Assembly (NCBI RefSeq): GCF_014650695.1
Contig: NZ_BMVL01000015.1
Span: 1 to 64,000 of the forward strand
DNA from: Streptomyces avidinii
GTDB lineage: Bacteria > Actinomycetota > Actinomycetes > Streptomycetales > Streptomycetaceae
Reading direction: 5' to 3'
DNA: 64,000 bases
A program made the translations under genes and the position numbers. The notes below the pieces were generated by a model. The model searched no databases. It was not told the DNA's origin and saw nothing but the letters and a program-made list of their open reading frames with translations. This document shows, piece after piece, positions 42,067 to 51,069 of this stretch (its first letter is position 1; every line of letters begins with the position of its first letter).

Positions 42067-43074
42067 CTACCTCCGCCGCGCCCGCCACACCAGGTAGAGG
42101 ACGGACGCCAGCGCCGCGCCCCTCAGCACCCACGGCCACATCCCGTGCAGCGCACCGCTGACCTGCTCGTCGGCCAGGGCCTCCCCCCACTTGCCGTTCA
42201 TCCGCCCCCACACCCACAGCACCGCCCCCGCGAGGACCGCCCCGGGCGGCCCGAGGACGACCCACTTGCGCTCCGCCGGGCCCAGCACGCGCGACGCGTA
42301 CGGCAGGGCCCAGCCGATGACGAGCAGCAGCCAGTAGCCCGTCACCATGCCCACGACGAGGACCGCCGCCGCCAGCAGCAGGAAGGCGTTCGGCCGCGGC
42401 CGGACCGCCGCAGCCTCCGCCACCGCCCCGGCCGCCGCGGCCTTCTTCGCACGCCGCCGCTCGCGCAGGAACCGTACGAGGGTCCGCGCGCGCCCCCCGT
42501 CCTCCCCGGGCGGAGCCGCCCCGGGCTTCCCCGCCTCCGCGGACTCCTCCTCCGGCCCCTCCTTGAACAGGTCCGGGATCTCGATGCCGCCCGCGAAGCC
42601 CTCCACCTGCGGGCCCGCCCCGTGCGCCCCGGGGCTCACCCGCCACCAGTCGGGCTCGGCCCCGCCGGAGGGGCCGAGGTCGTCGAGCCCGGCCAGGTGC
42701 GGTGGCACGTTCTCGGGCTCCGCCGGGCGGGCCGGGGGCGCCTCCCGGCGGCGCAGCCGGCCCGGTCCCCGCTGGACGGGGACCGACAGCCCGGCGTCGG
42801 AGGAGGCGGAGGCGGGGGCCGGGGCGGAGGCAGGGGCCGAGCCCTGCCGGGAGCCGAGGGTGTCCAGGACCTCCTCGGGCGTGCCGATCCGCTCCAGGAT
42901 GCGACGCACGGCGGCCGGGGTGTCCGGGTCGTACTTGGCGCGCCGACGGTCGATCTCGTCCCGCAGCCCGGCCACCAACCGCATCCGGTCGCCCGAGGAC
43001 AGCTGCCGCCGTTGCGCCAAGTCCCCGACGCGGCTCAGATATTCGTAGACCAGGTGGTCGCTCTCGATCCCCAC
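42067..43074 (-). CDS. Membrane protein with HAAS-like N-terminal domain
   Basis: 335 aa. Residues 1-80 form a helical domain resembling the HAAS/DUF1700 type (HLVYEYLSRVGDLAQRRQL; VRRILERIGTPEEVLDTLG). A disordered Pro/Ala/Glu-rich section follows (about 80-215), then four or five membrane helices to the end (AFLLLAAAVLVVGMVTGYWLLLVIGWALP). HAAS-type proteins often pair with PadR regulators, but none is adjacent here. Function unknown. Confidence 0.7.
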   Translation of the reverse strand: MGIESDHLVYEYLSRVGDLAQRRQLSSGDRMRLVAGLRDEIDRRRAKYDPDTPAAVRRILERIGTPEEVLDTLGSRQGSAPASAPAPASASSDAGLSVPVQRGPGRLRRREAPPARPAEPENVPPHLAGLDDLGPSGGAEPDWWRVSPGAHGAGPQVEGFAGGIEIPDLFKEGPEEESAEAGKPGAAPPGEDGGRARTLVRFLRERRRAKKAAAAGAVAEAAAVRPRPNAFLLLAAAVLVVGMVTGYWLLLVIGWALPYASRVLGPAERKWVVLGPPGAVLAGAVLWVWGRMNGKWGEALADEQVSGALHGMWPWVLRGAALASVLYLVWRARRR

Positions 43075-43205
43075 GCCCAGGCTCCTCCCTTACCCCCTGA
43101 CCCGAAGGTAGCGCGTGCGCCCGTGGAGCTGCTGCGGGCGCAGCGGATACCGTTGACCGGATGGGGACCGGCCGACTGACCGGCCGACGCGACCAGGAGG
43201 CGACT

Positions 43206-45647
43206 GTGCCCGAGGCAAGCACTGCGGCGGGATCCGCCGGCGGGAGCCCGGCGGGAAGCTCCCCGCGTTCACTCGCCGAGGCGCTGCGCGCCCGTGACGA
43301 CGCGGCGCTCGCGGCCCTGTTGCGCGCCCGGCCGGACCTGCTCGGCCCGGTGCCGGGCGACGTGACCCAGCTGGCCACCCGCGCCGGGACCCGGGCCTCG
43401 GTGGTGCGGGCCCTCGACCGGCTGGACCGGTTCGCCCTGCAGACCGCCGAGGCGCTCGCGGTGGCTCCGGACCCGTGCCCGTACCCGGTGCTGGAGGGGC
43501 TGTTGACGGGCGGCGAGGACGAACGGGCCCGCGCGGCGCTGCCCGACGCGCTGGCCACCCTGCGCGACCAGGCCCTGGTGTGGGGCGACGAGGACCGGCT
43601 GCGGCTGGTCCGCACGGCGCGCGAGCTGCTCGCGCCGGCCGCCTCCCGCCCCTCCCCCACCGGCCTCGGGCCGACCGTCGCGGAGGCCACCTCCGGGATG
43701 TCGCCGACCCGGGTGCAGGAGATCGTGGCGGCCGTCGGGCTGCCCGCCACCCACGACCCGGTGTCCGCGGTGGCCGCACTGACCGGGCTGTTCACCGACC
43801 CGGAGCGGATGTCGGCGCTGCTGGACGAGGCACCGGCGGAGGCGCACCAGGTGCTGGGCCGGCTCGTGTGGGGGCCGCCGTACGGGGAGGTGACCCCGAA
43901 CCCGACGCCGCCCGTGCGCTGGCTGCGCGACCGGGGCCTGCTGCTGCCCGCGACGGCGCGGACCGTCCTACTGCCCCGCGAGGTGGCACTGCACCTGCGC
44001 GGCGGGCTCGCGCACCGTGACACCGCGCCGGTGGCGCCGCCGGTGCCCGCGGCCCGCGAGCACCGTCCACAGCTTGTGGACGCGAACGCCGCCGGTCAGG
44101 CGCTGGCCGCACTGGGCACCGTCGAGGAGCTCGTGAAGTCCTGGGAGCACGCCGGTCCGCCGGTGCTGCGCGCGGGCGGGCTCTCCGTACGGGATCTGAA
44201 GCGGGCCGCGGCCCTGCTGGACACGACCGAGCCGCAGGCGGCCTTCTGGATCGAACTGGCCTACGCGGCCGGGCTGCTGGCCAGCGACGGGGAGGCCGAC
44301 GAGCGGTACGCGCCCACCCCGGCCTTCGACGACTGGGTCGAACTGCCGCCCGCCGAGCGCTGGTCGCAGCTCGTGGCGGCCTGGCTGCCGGCCACCCGCA
44401 CGGCCCCGCTGGTCGGCGAGCAGGACGCCAAGGGGCGCACGCTCTCCGCGCTCGGCCCCGAACTCGACCGTTCCGCCGCCCCCGAGGTGCGCCGGCGCGT
44501 GCTGGAACTGCTCGCGGAGCTCCCCGAGGGCGGCTCGCCCGACCCCGGCACCCTCCTGGCGCGGCTCGCCTGGGAGCGCCCCGTACGCGGCGCGAGCGAC
44601 CTGCGGGCCCGGCTCGCGCACTGGGTGCTGACCGAGGCGGAGGTCCTCGGCGTGACCGGCCGCGGCGCCCTGTCCGGGCCCGGCCGGGCCCTGCTGGAGC
44701 ACCGCGACCCGGCGCCGCTGTTGGCCCCGCTGCTGCCGGAGCCGGTGGACCACGTGCTGCTCCAGGCCGACCTGACGGCGGTGGCCCCCGGCCCGCTGCG
44801 CCGCCCGCTGGGCGACACGCTGGCCGTCCTCGCGGACGTGGAGTCCAAGGGCGGGGCGACGGTGTACCGCTTCACGCCCGGCTCGGTGCGCCGGGCCCTG
44901 GACGCCGGCCACGCCGCCGCCGACCTGCACGCCTTCCTCAAGGAGCACAGCCGTACGCCGGTCCCGCAGCCGCTCGCCTACCTGATCGACGACGTGGCCC
45001 GCCGGCACGGGCACCTGCGGGTCGGCGCGGCCTCCTCGTACGTGCGCTGCGACGACGACGCGATGCTGGGCGAGATCCTCGCCGACAAGCGCTCGGCCGG
45101 GCTGGGGCTGCGCCGCCTCGCGCCGACGGTACTGGCCGCGCAGGCCGAACCGACCGTCCTGCTGGAGGGCTTGCGCGCGATGGGCTATGCGCCGGCCGCG
45201 GAGTCCCGTACCGGCGACGTGCTGGTGGCGCGGGCCGACGCCCACCGCACCCCGGCCCGCTCGGCGCCCGTACCGGTGCCGGACGGCCCGCCGGTGCCGG
45301 ACGCCACGCTGCTGGCGGCGGCCGTACGGGCGATCCGCGCGGGCGACGTGGCGGCGACGGCGGTGCGCAAGGAGCCCGCGGCGACCTCCGCGGCGGGAGT
45401 GCCGGGCGAGCTGCCGCGCACGAGCGCGGCGGAGACCCTGGCGACGGTGCAGGCGGCGGCGCTGACCGGGTCGGCGGTGTGGATCGGCTACGTGAACGCG
45501 GAGGGCGCGGCGAGCCAGCGGGTCATCGCGCCGGTCCGGGTGGAGGGCGGTTTCGTCACCGGGTACGACCACACGGCGGACGAGGTACGGACGTACGCGC
45601 TGCACCGGATCACCGGTGTCGCGGAGCTGGCGGACGACCAGGTGTAG
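43206..45647 (+). CDS. Helicase-associated (XPB N-terminal-like) domain protein
   Basis: An 813-aa protein of the actinobacterial family annotated as helicase C-terminal or helicase-associated. No Walker motifs are visible. Conserved features include GTRASVVRALDRLDRFALQTAEALA in the N-terminal third, VDHVLLQADLTAVAPGPL in the middle, and a WYL-like end (AALTGSAVWIGYVNAEGAASQRVIAPVRVEGGFVTGYD). GTG 43206 follows AGGAGG. It sits near the XPB helicase gene and probably works with it in DNA repair. Confidence 0.82.
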   Translation: MPEASTAAGSAGGSPAGSSPRSLAEALRARDDAALAALLRARPDLLGPVPGDVTQLATRAGTRASVVRALDRLDRFALQTAEALAVAPDPCPYPVLEGLLTGGEDERARAALPDALATLRDQALVWGDEDRLRLVRTARELLAPAASRPSPTGLGPTVAEATSGMSPTRVQEIVAAVGLPATHDPVSAVAALTGLFTDPERMSALLDEAPAEAHQVLGRLVWGPPYGEVTPNPTPPVRWLRDRGLLLPATARTVLLPREVALHLRGGLAHRDTAPVAPPVPAAREHRPQLVDANAAGQALAALGTVEELVKSWEHAGPPVLRAGGLSVRDLKRAAALLDTTEPQAAFWIELAYAAGLLASDGEADERYAPTPAFDDWVELPPAERWSQLVAAWLPATRTAPLVGEQDAKGRTLSALGPELDRSAAPEVRRRVLELLAELPEGGSPDPGTLLARLAWERPVRGASDLRARLAHWVLTEAEVLGVTGRGALSGPGRALLEHRDPAPLLAPLLPEPVDHVLLQADLTAVAPGPLRRPLGDTLAVLADVESKGGATVYRFTPGSVRRALDAGHAAADLHAFLKEHSRTPVPQPLAYLIDDVARRHGHLRVGAASSYVRCDDDAMLGEILADKRSAGLGLRRLAPTVLAAQAEPTVLLEGLRAMGYAPAAESRTGDVLVARADAHRTPARSAPVPVPDGPPVPDATLLAAAVRAIRAGDVAATAVRKEPAATSAAGVPGELPRTSAAETLATVQAAALTGSAVWIGYVNAEGAASQRVIAPVRVEGGFVTGYDHTADEVRTYALHRITGVAELADDQV

Positions 45648-45776
45648 GAGCGGTGGCGGTGGTGGCCCGCCCGGCCGCCCGGCCGGCCGGCCGACGGCCG
45701 GCGCCCCGCCCGGCCTCTCCCCGCCCCGGCCCGAAATCCGATGGTCGGCGCGATGACGAGCCGCCATCCTGTGCTC

Positions 45777-46370
45777 ATGTCCGACGACGTACCGAACCGC
45801 CAGATCCGCGCGGCGCACACCGGCACCACCATCACCGTGTACCAGGCCTACTCCCCGGCGCTCGGGGTGCCGGCCGCCCGCGACGGACGCTTCCCGCCCG
45901 CCTGGAAGCGGGAGCGGATGACGTGGATCAAGCCGTCGTTCCTGTGGATGATGTACCGCTGCGGCTGGGGGTCCAAGGCCGGCCAGGAGACGGTGCTCGC
46001 GGTCGAGATCACCCGTGAGGGCTTCGACCGGGCGCTGCGCGAGGCCTGCCTGTCCCACTACGCGCGAGGCGTGCACGCGGACCGGGCGGCCTGGAAGGAA
46101 GCCCTGCGCGCGGCGCCCGTGCGGGTCCAGTGGGACCCGGAGCGGGACCTTCGGCTGAATCCGCTGCCCTACCGGTCGCTCCAGCTCGGCCTGTCCGGTC
46201 CGGCGTCCCGTGCTTACGCGGACGAGTGGACGGTCGGCATCCGTGATGTGACCGGGCTGGCCCGGGAGATCCGCGGACTGATCGGGTCCGGGGACGAGGC
46301 GGCCGCGCGGGCCCTGCTGCCCGAGGAGACCCCGTACCCGGCGGGGCCGCTGCCGCATCTGGGTGCGTAG
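45777..46370 (+). CDS. DUF4291 domain-containing protein
   Basis: A 197-aa protein: NRQIRAAHTGTTITVYQAYSP, MTWIKPSFLWMMYRCGWGSK, IQWDPERDLRL-type segment and YRSLQLGL. All are typical of DUF4291, a family of unknown function found in bacteria and fungi. ATG 45777 is chosen; an in-frame ATG at 45741 is possible. Neither start has a clear Shine-Dalgarno sequence. Confidence 0.85.
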   Translation: MSDDVPNRQIRAAHTGTTITVYQAYSPALGVPAARDGRFPPAWKRERMTWIKPSFLWMMYRCGWGSKAGQETVLAVEITREGFDRALREACLSHYARGVHADRAAWKEALRAAPVRVQWDPERDLRLNPLPYRSLQLGLSGPASRAYADEWTVGIRDVTGLAREIRGLIGSGDEAAARALLPEETPYPAGPLPHLGA

Positions 46371-46376
46371 GCCGAC

Positions 46377-46425
46377 CTCTTTCGGATCCTGCCGGGCGCC
46401 GTGGGCCCGTCAAGCTCCGAAAGAG
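46377..46425. terminator. Inverted repeat between convergent genes
   Basis: CTCTTTCGGA pairs exactly with TCCGAAAGAG across 29 bases, between the DUF4291 and DoxX stops. Confidence 0.6.
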
Positions 46426-46443
46426 ACGGCCCGGCGGGGCGGT

Positions 46444-46986
46444 TCAGTCCCGGATGATCAGGACGATGAATCCCGCGACGATGCCCACCAGCAGTGCGAG
46501 CAGGGAGTAGCGGGGGCGGGACTCGCGCAGCACGGGGAGGTAGTGGTCGGCGGCGAAGCGTCCCGGGCCGGTGAGGGTGAGGGCGACGACCGCGGCGAAC
46601 AGCACCACTTCGAGCTCCACGCCCTTGGGCGGGAAGTACGCGCTCAGGCCCCGGACGTCGAGGACGTTGATGAAGATGCCGGTCAGGGCCGCTCCGGCGA
46701 GCGGGGTGAGCAGGCCGAGGGCCAGACCGAGGCCGCCGAGGGTCTCGGAGAGACCGGCGATGACGGCCATGGCGTCGCCGGCGGGGTAGCCGGCCATCGT
46801 GAAGCCCTTGCCGGTCGCGGTGAGGCCGGGGCCGCCGAACCAGCCGAAGAGCTTCATCGTGCCGTGGCCGACCATGCTGAGGCCGACGACGAGCCGGAGC
46901 AGGAGCAGGCCGGTGTCGTGGGTGATGGTGGTGGCGGGAGCCGAGGAGGTGCTGAAGAGCGTGCGGTCCCAGCTTGTCTGCATCAT
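46444..46986 (-). CDS. DoxX family membrane protein
   Basis: A 180-aa protein with four membrane helices: TGLLLLRLVVGLSMVGHGTMKLFGWFGGPGL, then AVIAGLSETLGGLGLALGLLTPLAGAALTGIFI. This is the DoxX/MauE-type four-helix bundle, followed by one extra C-terminal helix. Members act in membrane redox processes. ATG 46986 (first of two Met codons) is used. Confidence 0.88.
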   Translation of the reverse strand: MMQTSWDRTLFSTSSAPATTITHDTGLLLLRLVVGLSMVGHGTMKLFGWFGGPGLTATGKGFTMAGYPAGDAMAVIAGLSETLGGLGLALGLLTPLAGAALTGIFINVLDVRGLSAYFPPKGVELEVVLFAAVVALTLTGPGRFAADHYLPVLRESRPRYSLLALLVGIVAGFIVLIIRD

Positions 46987-47162
46987 GAGGGTCCGTTCAG
47001 AGATCGCCTGGCAGCGACGGCCACCGTACGACGCCCGCCCACGACACCCCGGCGCAACATCACCGGCCGGCCCCATCGACCCTGCCGTCTACCCGTTCGG
47101 CCGTAGAACACCTGCCCGACGGTGGGGGCGATGCCGCTGCCGCGGCGTCGCCGCCACCCGCC

Positions 47163-47642
47163 TCACCTGGGGGCGTAGTCGATCCGCCCGGCATCGAAGG
47201 GCCACACCTCGCGGAGCCAGCGGGTGACCTGCTCGTGGACCCGCGCGTCCGGGGCGGCCCGGTCGGATCGCACCCAGTGGCTGACCGCGACCCGTGCGGG
47301 GTCCTCCCGCGAGGGGTGGACGTACAGGCAGCCGATCACGTCGCCGCCACCGTCCGGATCCCCTTCCAGGAGGCTGTACGCGAAGGCGACCCGCTCCTCG
47401 AATTCCCGCGCGTGGCGGACCAGGTCCGCACGGTTCGCCTCGGCGGACATCCCCTCGACCGGTGGCCGGCCCCGCCCCACGAAGCCGGGTGTCGCCCTGA
47501 TGTGCGCGATGCTGCCGGTCCAGGCGGCGTGGTCCCGTTCGTTGGGCTCGGCGCCGAGCGGCTCCAGCCGGAAGCCGTCGGCGACGAGGGTCCGCGGCAC
47601 GGCGAAGTCGGCGGGCACGAACAGCTGCTGATCATGACTCAC
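47163..47642 (-). CDS. GNAT family N-acetyltransferase-like protein
   Basis: A 159-aa protein with a GNAT-like strand order (VIGCLYVHPSREDPARVAVSHWV; VHEQVTRWLREVWPFDAGRIDYAP). The acetyl-CoA loop is weak, so it is assigned by overall pattern. GTG 47642 overlaps the stop of a short upstream frame that ends TVRT. The longer reading from 47696 would begin in remnant DNA. Confidence 0.65.
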   Translation of the reverse strand: MSHDQQLFVPADFAVPRTLVADGFRLEPLGAEPNERDHAAWTGSIAHIRATPGFVGRGRPPVEGMSAEANRADLVRHAREFEERVAFAYSLLEGDPDGGGDVIGCLYVHPSREDPARVAVSHWVRSDRAAPDARVHEQVTRWLREVWPFDAGRIDYAPR

Positions 47643-47731
47643 GTTCGGACCGTACGTGCCCGCTCCGCCAGCGTCAGCAGCTTTTCCACCGGCCACTGGT
47701 CCTCCGCGTGCACCCCGTACCCGACGGCCAG

Positions 47732-47796
47732 CCGATCAGCATGGTGAACAGGCCGAGACCGATCGCGATGCCCTTGCGCAGGCCCAGCGGCACGGC
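47732..47796 (-). pseudogene. 65-bp fragment of an NCS2 purine permease gene
   Basis: On the minus strand it reads AVPLGLRKGIAIGLGLFTML followed by IG. It matches 26765-26829 of the permease gene in this window with only about two to three base differences. Both ends are abrupt. Confidence 0.8.
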
Positions 47797-47811
47797 GAGG
47801 CCGCCCTCGGC

Positions 47812-47883
47812 GCGCGCTCCTTCACCCAGGACCGCGAGTTCCACGGCGGCCTCACCCTGCTCCTGGATGGCCTGGGCCGCTGA
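47812..47883 (+). pseudogene. Possible 3' remnant of a TetR-family gene
   Basis: The frame reads ARSFTQDREFHGGLTLLLDG, then LGR and a stop. This looks like the last helix of TetR regulators. No start or DNA-binding domain is attached. Confidence 0.35.
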
Positions 47884-48000
47884 CCCGGCGGGACGCCTGA
47901 CCGGGTGCCCCGGTCGGCACCCCGCCGAAGCGCCGTGTTCCCAGCCTCCGCGCCGTACGGCACACTGGAGGTTTGACCTGAATGAAACGGGGCGCCGCGC

Positions 48001-49644
48001 GTGAATGGTCCACTCATCGTCCAGAGCGACAAAACCCTCCTCCTCGAAGTCGACCACGAGCTCGCCGGAGCCGCCCGGCGCGCCATCGCCCCCTTCGCCG
48101 AGCTGGAGCGGGCTCCCGAGCACATCCACACCTACCGGATCACCCCGCTCGGCCTGTGGAACGCCCGGGCCGCCGGTCACGACGCCGAGCAGGTCGTCGA
48201 CGCGCTCGTCGAGTACTCCCGCTACCCCGTCCCGCACGCGCTCCTCGTCGACGTCGCCGAGACCATGGCGCGCTACGGCCGCCTCACCCTCAGCAAGCAC
48301 CCCGTCCACGGACTGGTGCTGACCAGCACCGACCGGCCGGTGCTGGAGGAGATCCTGCGGTCCAAGAAGGTCGCCCCGCTCGTCGGTGCGCGGCTCGACG
48401 CCGACACCGTGGCCGTGCACCCCTCCGAGCGCGGGCAGATCAAGCAGACCCTGCTCAAGCTGGGCTGGCCCGCCGAGGACCTCGCCGGTTACGTGGACGG
48501 CGAGGCGCACCCGATCGAGCTGGCCGAGAACGGCTGGGCCCTGCGCCCCTACCAGCAGCAGGCCGTCGAGGGCTTCTGGCACGGCGGTTCCGGCGTGGTC
48601 GTGCTGCCCTGCGGCGCCGGCAAGACGCTGGTCGGCGCCGGAGCCATGGCGATGGCCAAGGCGACGACGCTGATCCTGGTGACGAACACCGTCTCGGCCC
48701 GCCAGTGGAAGCACGAGCTGGTGAAGCGGACCTCGCTGACGGAGGAAGAGATCGGTGAGTACTCCGGTACCCGCAAGGAGATCCGGCCCGTCACCATCGC
48801 CACGTACCAGGTCCTGACGACGAAGCGGAAGGGCATCTACCCGCACCTGGAACTCTTCGACTCCCGGGACTGGGGCCTGATCGTCTACGACGAGGTGCAC
48901 CTGCTGCCCGCGCCGGTCTTCAAGTTCACCGCCGACCTGCAGGCGCGCCGGCGGCTCGGCCTGACCGCGACGCTGGTGCGCGAGGACGGTCGGGAGTCCG
49001 ACGTCTTCTCGCTCATCGGGCCGAAGCGGTTCGACGCCCCGTGGAAGGAGATCGAGGCGCAGGGCTACATCGCGCCCGCCGACTGCGTGGAGGTCCGGGT
49101 CAACCTGACGGAGTCGGAGCGGCTCGCGTACGCCACCGCCGAGACGGAGGAGAAGTACCGCTTCTGCGCGACGACGGCGACGAAGCGGAAGGTCACCGAG
49201 GCACTCGTGGCCAAGCACCGCGGTGAGCAGACCCTGGTGATCGGCCAGTACATCGACCAGCTCGACGAGCTGGGCGAGCACCTGGACGCGCCCGTCATCA
49301 AGGGCGAGACCTCCAACGCGCAGCGCGAGAAGCTCTTCAACGCCTTCCGCGAGGGCGAGATCAGCGTGCTGGTCGTGTCGAAGGTCGCGAACTTCTCCAT
49401 CGACCTGCCCGAGGCCACCGTCGCCATCCAGGTGTCGGGCACCTTCGGCTCCCGGCAGGAGGAGGCCCAGCGCCTGGGCCGCGTGCTGCGGCCGAAGGCG
49501 GACGGCCACGAGGCGCGGTTCTACTCGGTCGTCGCGCGCGACACCATTGACCAGGACTTCGCGGCGCACCGCCAGCGGTTCCTCGCCGAGCAGGGGTACG
49601 CCTACCGGATCATGGACGCCGACGAGCTGCTGGCCAGCGACTGA
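48001..49644 (+). CDS. DNA repair helicase XPB
   Basis: A 547-aa SF2 helicase of the bacterial XPB type. N-terminal damage-recognition-like domain at 1-150, Walker A LPCGAGKT at about 200-207, DEVH box (YDEVHLLP) at about 295, motif III TATLVRED, motif VI QRLGRVLRPK at about 490. It unwinds DNA 3'-5' in nucleotide excision repair. GTG 48001 is the start. Its last 43 bases are overlapped by a convergent gene. Confidence 0.94.
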   Translation: MNGPLIVQSDKTLLLEVDHELAGAARRAIAPFAELERAPEHIHTYRITPLGLWNARAAGHDAEQVVDALVEYSRYPVPHALLVDVAETMARYGRLTLSKHPVHGLVLTSTDRPVLEEILRSKKVAPLVGARLDADTVAVHPSERGQIKQTLLKLGWPAEDLAGYVDGEAHPIELAENGWALRPYQQQAVEGFWHGGSGVVVLPCGAGKTLVGAGAMAMAKATTLILVTNTVSARQWKHELVKRTSLTEEEIGEYSGTRKEIRPVTIATYQVLTTKRKGIYPHLELFDSRDWGLIVYDEVHLLPAPVFKFTADLQARRRLGLTATLVREDGRESDVFSLIGPKRFDAPWKEIEAQGYIAPADCVEVRVNLTESERLAYATAETEEKYRFCATTATKRKVTEALVAKHRGEQTLVIGQYIDQLDELGEHLDAPVIKGETSNAQREKLFNAFREGEISVLVVSKVANFSIDLPEATVAIQVSGTFGSRQEEAQRLGRVLRPKADGHEARFYSVVARDTIDQDFAAHRQRFLAEQGYAYRIMDADELLASD

Positions 49645-50369
49645 CCCCGGCAGGCCCGGGCCGCGAGGACGGCCAGTAAGGGCGCGCACCACACCCACAG
49701 CGGTGGCCAGTCCAGGACGAGGGACCGGGCGGCGGCGGGCAGTTGCCCGGTCCAGAAGTCGGCGGAGGCCTCCGGGAGGACCAGCAGCCCGAGCAGGGCG
49801 GTGGCGGCCGAGGCCGCCAGGGCCGTGAGCCCGGCCCGGACGTGGCGGGTCAGCAGGAGGTACGCGGCGATGGCCGCCGGGGCGAGGGTGATCCCGGCGG
49901 CGACGCCCAGTCCGAAGCCCTTGCCGAGCGCCGAGCGGGGCCGGCCGAGGTCCCACAGGACCAGGCAGGCGAAAGCCAGGTTGATCTGGCCGGGCAGCGG
50001 GGCCTGGAACAGCGGTTGCAGCCACAGCCCCACGATGGTCGCCGCCAGCACGGGCCCGGGCCGGGAGCGCAGACCCGCGAGGCGGCAGGACAGCGTGACC
50101 AGGAGCGCGAGCAGGCCGGCGTTGCCGAGGACGAGGAAGGCCTTCAGTGCGCCGGCCGGCAGCCACGCGGCCGGCGTGAACAGGATCGCCGCGAACGGCG
50201 GATACGTGGCGGGCGGCCCCCACTCGGCGGCGGAGAAACCCTCGACGAGCGCGTCGGCCACCGGAATGCGCAGGGCGATGCAGAGCACGCCCAGCACCAG
50301 CAGCGAGCCGGTCAGCAGCACATCGGCGAGAGGCGACGGCGAGCGGCTGGGAACGGGGCTCCGGGTCAC
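49602..50369 (-). CDS. Short GT87/DUF2029-like polyprenol mannosyltransferase homologue
   Basis: A 255-aa membrane protein with 6-7 spans. The N-terminal half follows the GT87 pattern: DALVEGFSAAEWGPPATYPPFAAILFTPAAWLP, and PGQINLAFACLVLWDLGR corresponds to the catalytic-site loop region. Full-length enzymes are around 400 residues. Here the section between ADFWTG and the last span is missing and the tail reads through the end of the XPB gene. It may be truncated or inactive. GTG 50369 has TAGGGT 7 bases upstream. Confidence 0.6.
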   Translation of the reverse strand: MTRSPVPSRSPSPLADVLLTGSLLVLGVLCIALRIPVADALVEGFSAAEWGPPATYPPFAAILFTPAAWLPAGALKAFLVLGNAGLLALLVTLSCRLAGLRSRPGPVLAATIVGLWLQPLFQAPLPGQINLAFACLVLWDLGRPRSALGKGFGLGVAAGITLAPAAIAAYLLLTRHVRAGLTALAASAATALLGLLVLPEASADFWTGQLPAAARSLVLDWPPLWVWCAPLLAVLAARACRGQSLASSSSASMIR

Positions 50370-50376
50370 CCGCGTG

Positions 50377-50382
50377 ACCCTA
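50377..50382 (-). promoter_or_regulatory. Candidate -10 box of the GT87-like gene
   Basis: TAGGGT on the minus strand, 7 bases before GTG 50369. Confidence 0.4.
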
Positions 50383-50470
50383 GTGGATCAGTGGCCGCGC
50401 TGCGCGGGCCTGCACGGGCCTGCACCGAGCCAGGGCGGGCGTGCACGGGCCGGGACGTGCAGGGAGCAGG

Positions 50471-50656
50471 TCAGTGACGTATGACGCCCGCGTCCTCGGC
50501 GTATTCGCCGAGGACGACGACGCTGACGGCGGTCGCCGCGAAGATCCTGACGGCGCGCAGCATGCCGCCGAGGCCCTGGCGCGGACGGGAATCGGAAGTG
50601 TCGGTGGCGCCGCTAGGGCGGCCGCCCTGGATCGGGGTGAAGGTTGCGGTGCTCAT
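50471..50656 (-). CDS. Small conserved hypothetical protein
   Basis: A 61-aa protein: STATFTPIQGGRPSGATDTS, then a possible membrane helix (MLRAVRIFAATAVSVVVLG) and the tail EYAEDAGVIRH. ATG 50656 is the start. It is divergent from the HelD-like gene. The family is not named to me, but the coding bias is good. Confidence 0.65.
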   Translation of the reverse strand: MSTATFTPIQGGRPSGATDTSDSRPRQGLGGMLRAVRIFAATAVSVVVLGEYAEDAGVIRH

Positions 50657-51069
50657 GGATCCATGGTGCGTTTGCGCGCCGCCCCGCACATCGCTCCCGG
50701 GAGGGAACCTCACGGGTCCCCGGGTCCTCCTCCCGTCGCATGCGCACCCCTAGGGGAGCTACCGAAGTCTGACACTCCCCCGTATGACACCCGCTCCGGA
50801 CCGCCCGGCCTCCCCCGGCATCCCCCCGACGTCCACCGGCCTCCCCCGGCATCCCACCGGCGTCCCGATGTCCACCGACGTCCCTCGCCGCCCCTCCCCG
50901 ACGCCCCGCCGCCGCCCCTGCCGCCACGCGTTAATCCATTCGCGCCGCACCGCACCGGTGGCTAGAATCTCCGCTCTTGCCGCCTCCCGCCGCCTCATCG
51001 GGGAGAGCCGCCCTCCGGCCGGAAACCGGCGGGCCATCTGTTCCGCACCCAGCAGCTGGAGGCAGTTCC
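50657..51069. other. Divergent intergenic region upstream of the HelD-like gene
   Basis: About 410 bases. It contains a perfect palindrome CCCCTAGGGG (50747-50756), Pro-rich-looking direct repeats of CCCCCGGCATCCC and CGTCCACCG words (50810-50890), and a -10-like TAGAAT at 50963-50968 that would give a leader of about 95 bases for the HelD-like gene. No rifamycin-associated 19-bp element was found here. Confidence 0.5.

Larger units (their letters stand above)
47643..48000. other. Patchwork of gene remnants upstream of XPB
   Basis: About 360 bases with no intact gene. On the minus strand a frame just upstream of the GNAT start reads GVHAEDQWPVEKLLTLAERA before stopping at the GNAT start codon. 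A 65-bp copy of the purine permease (47732-47796) and a TetR-like tail (47812-47883) follow. The XPB promoter should lie in the last 100 bases; CACACT at 47961-47966 is a possible -10. Confidence 0.5.

Noticed and set aside
50657..51069. Rifamycin-associated element that would identify the helicase as HelR
   Set aside because: No GGGGCTTGC inverted repeat was found upstream, so only the HelD-like family is claimed.
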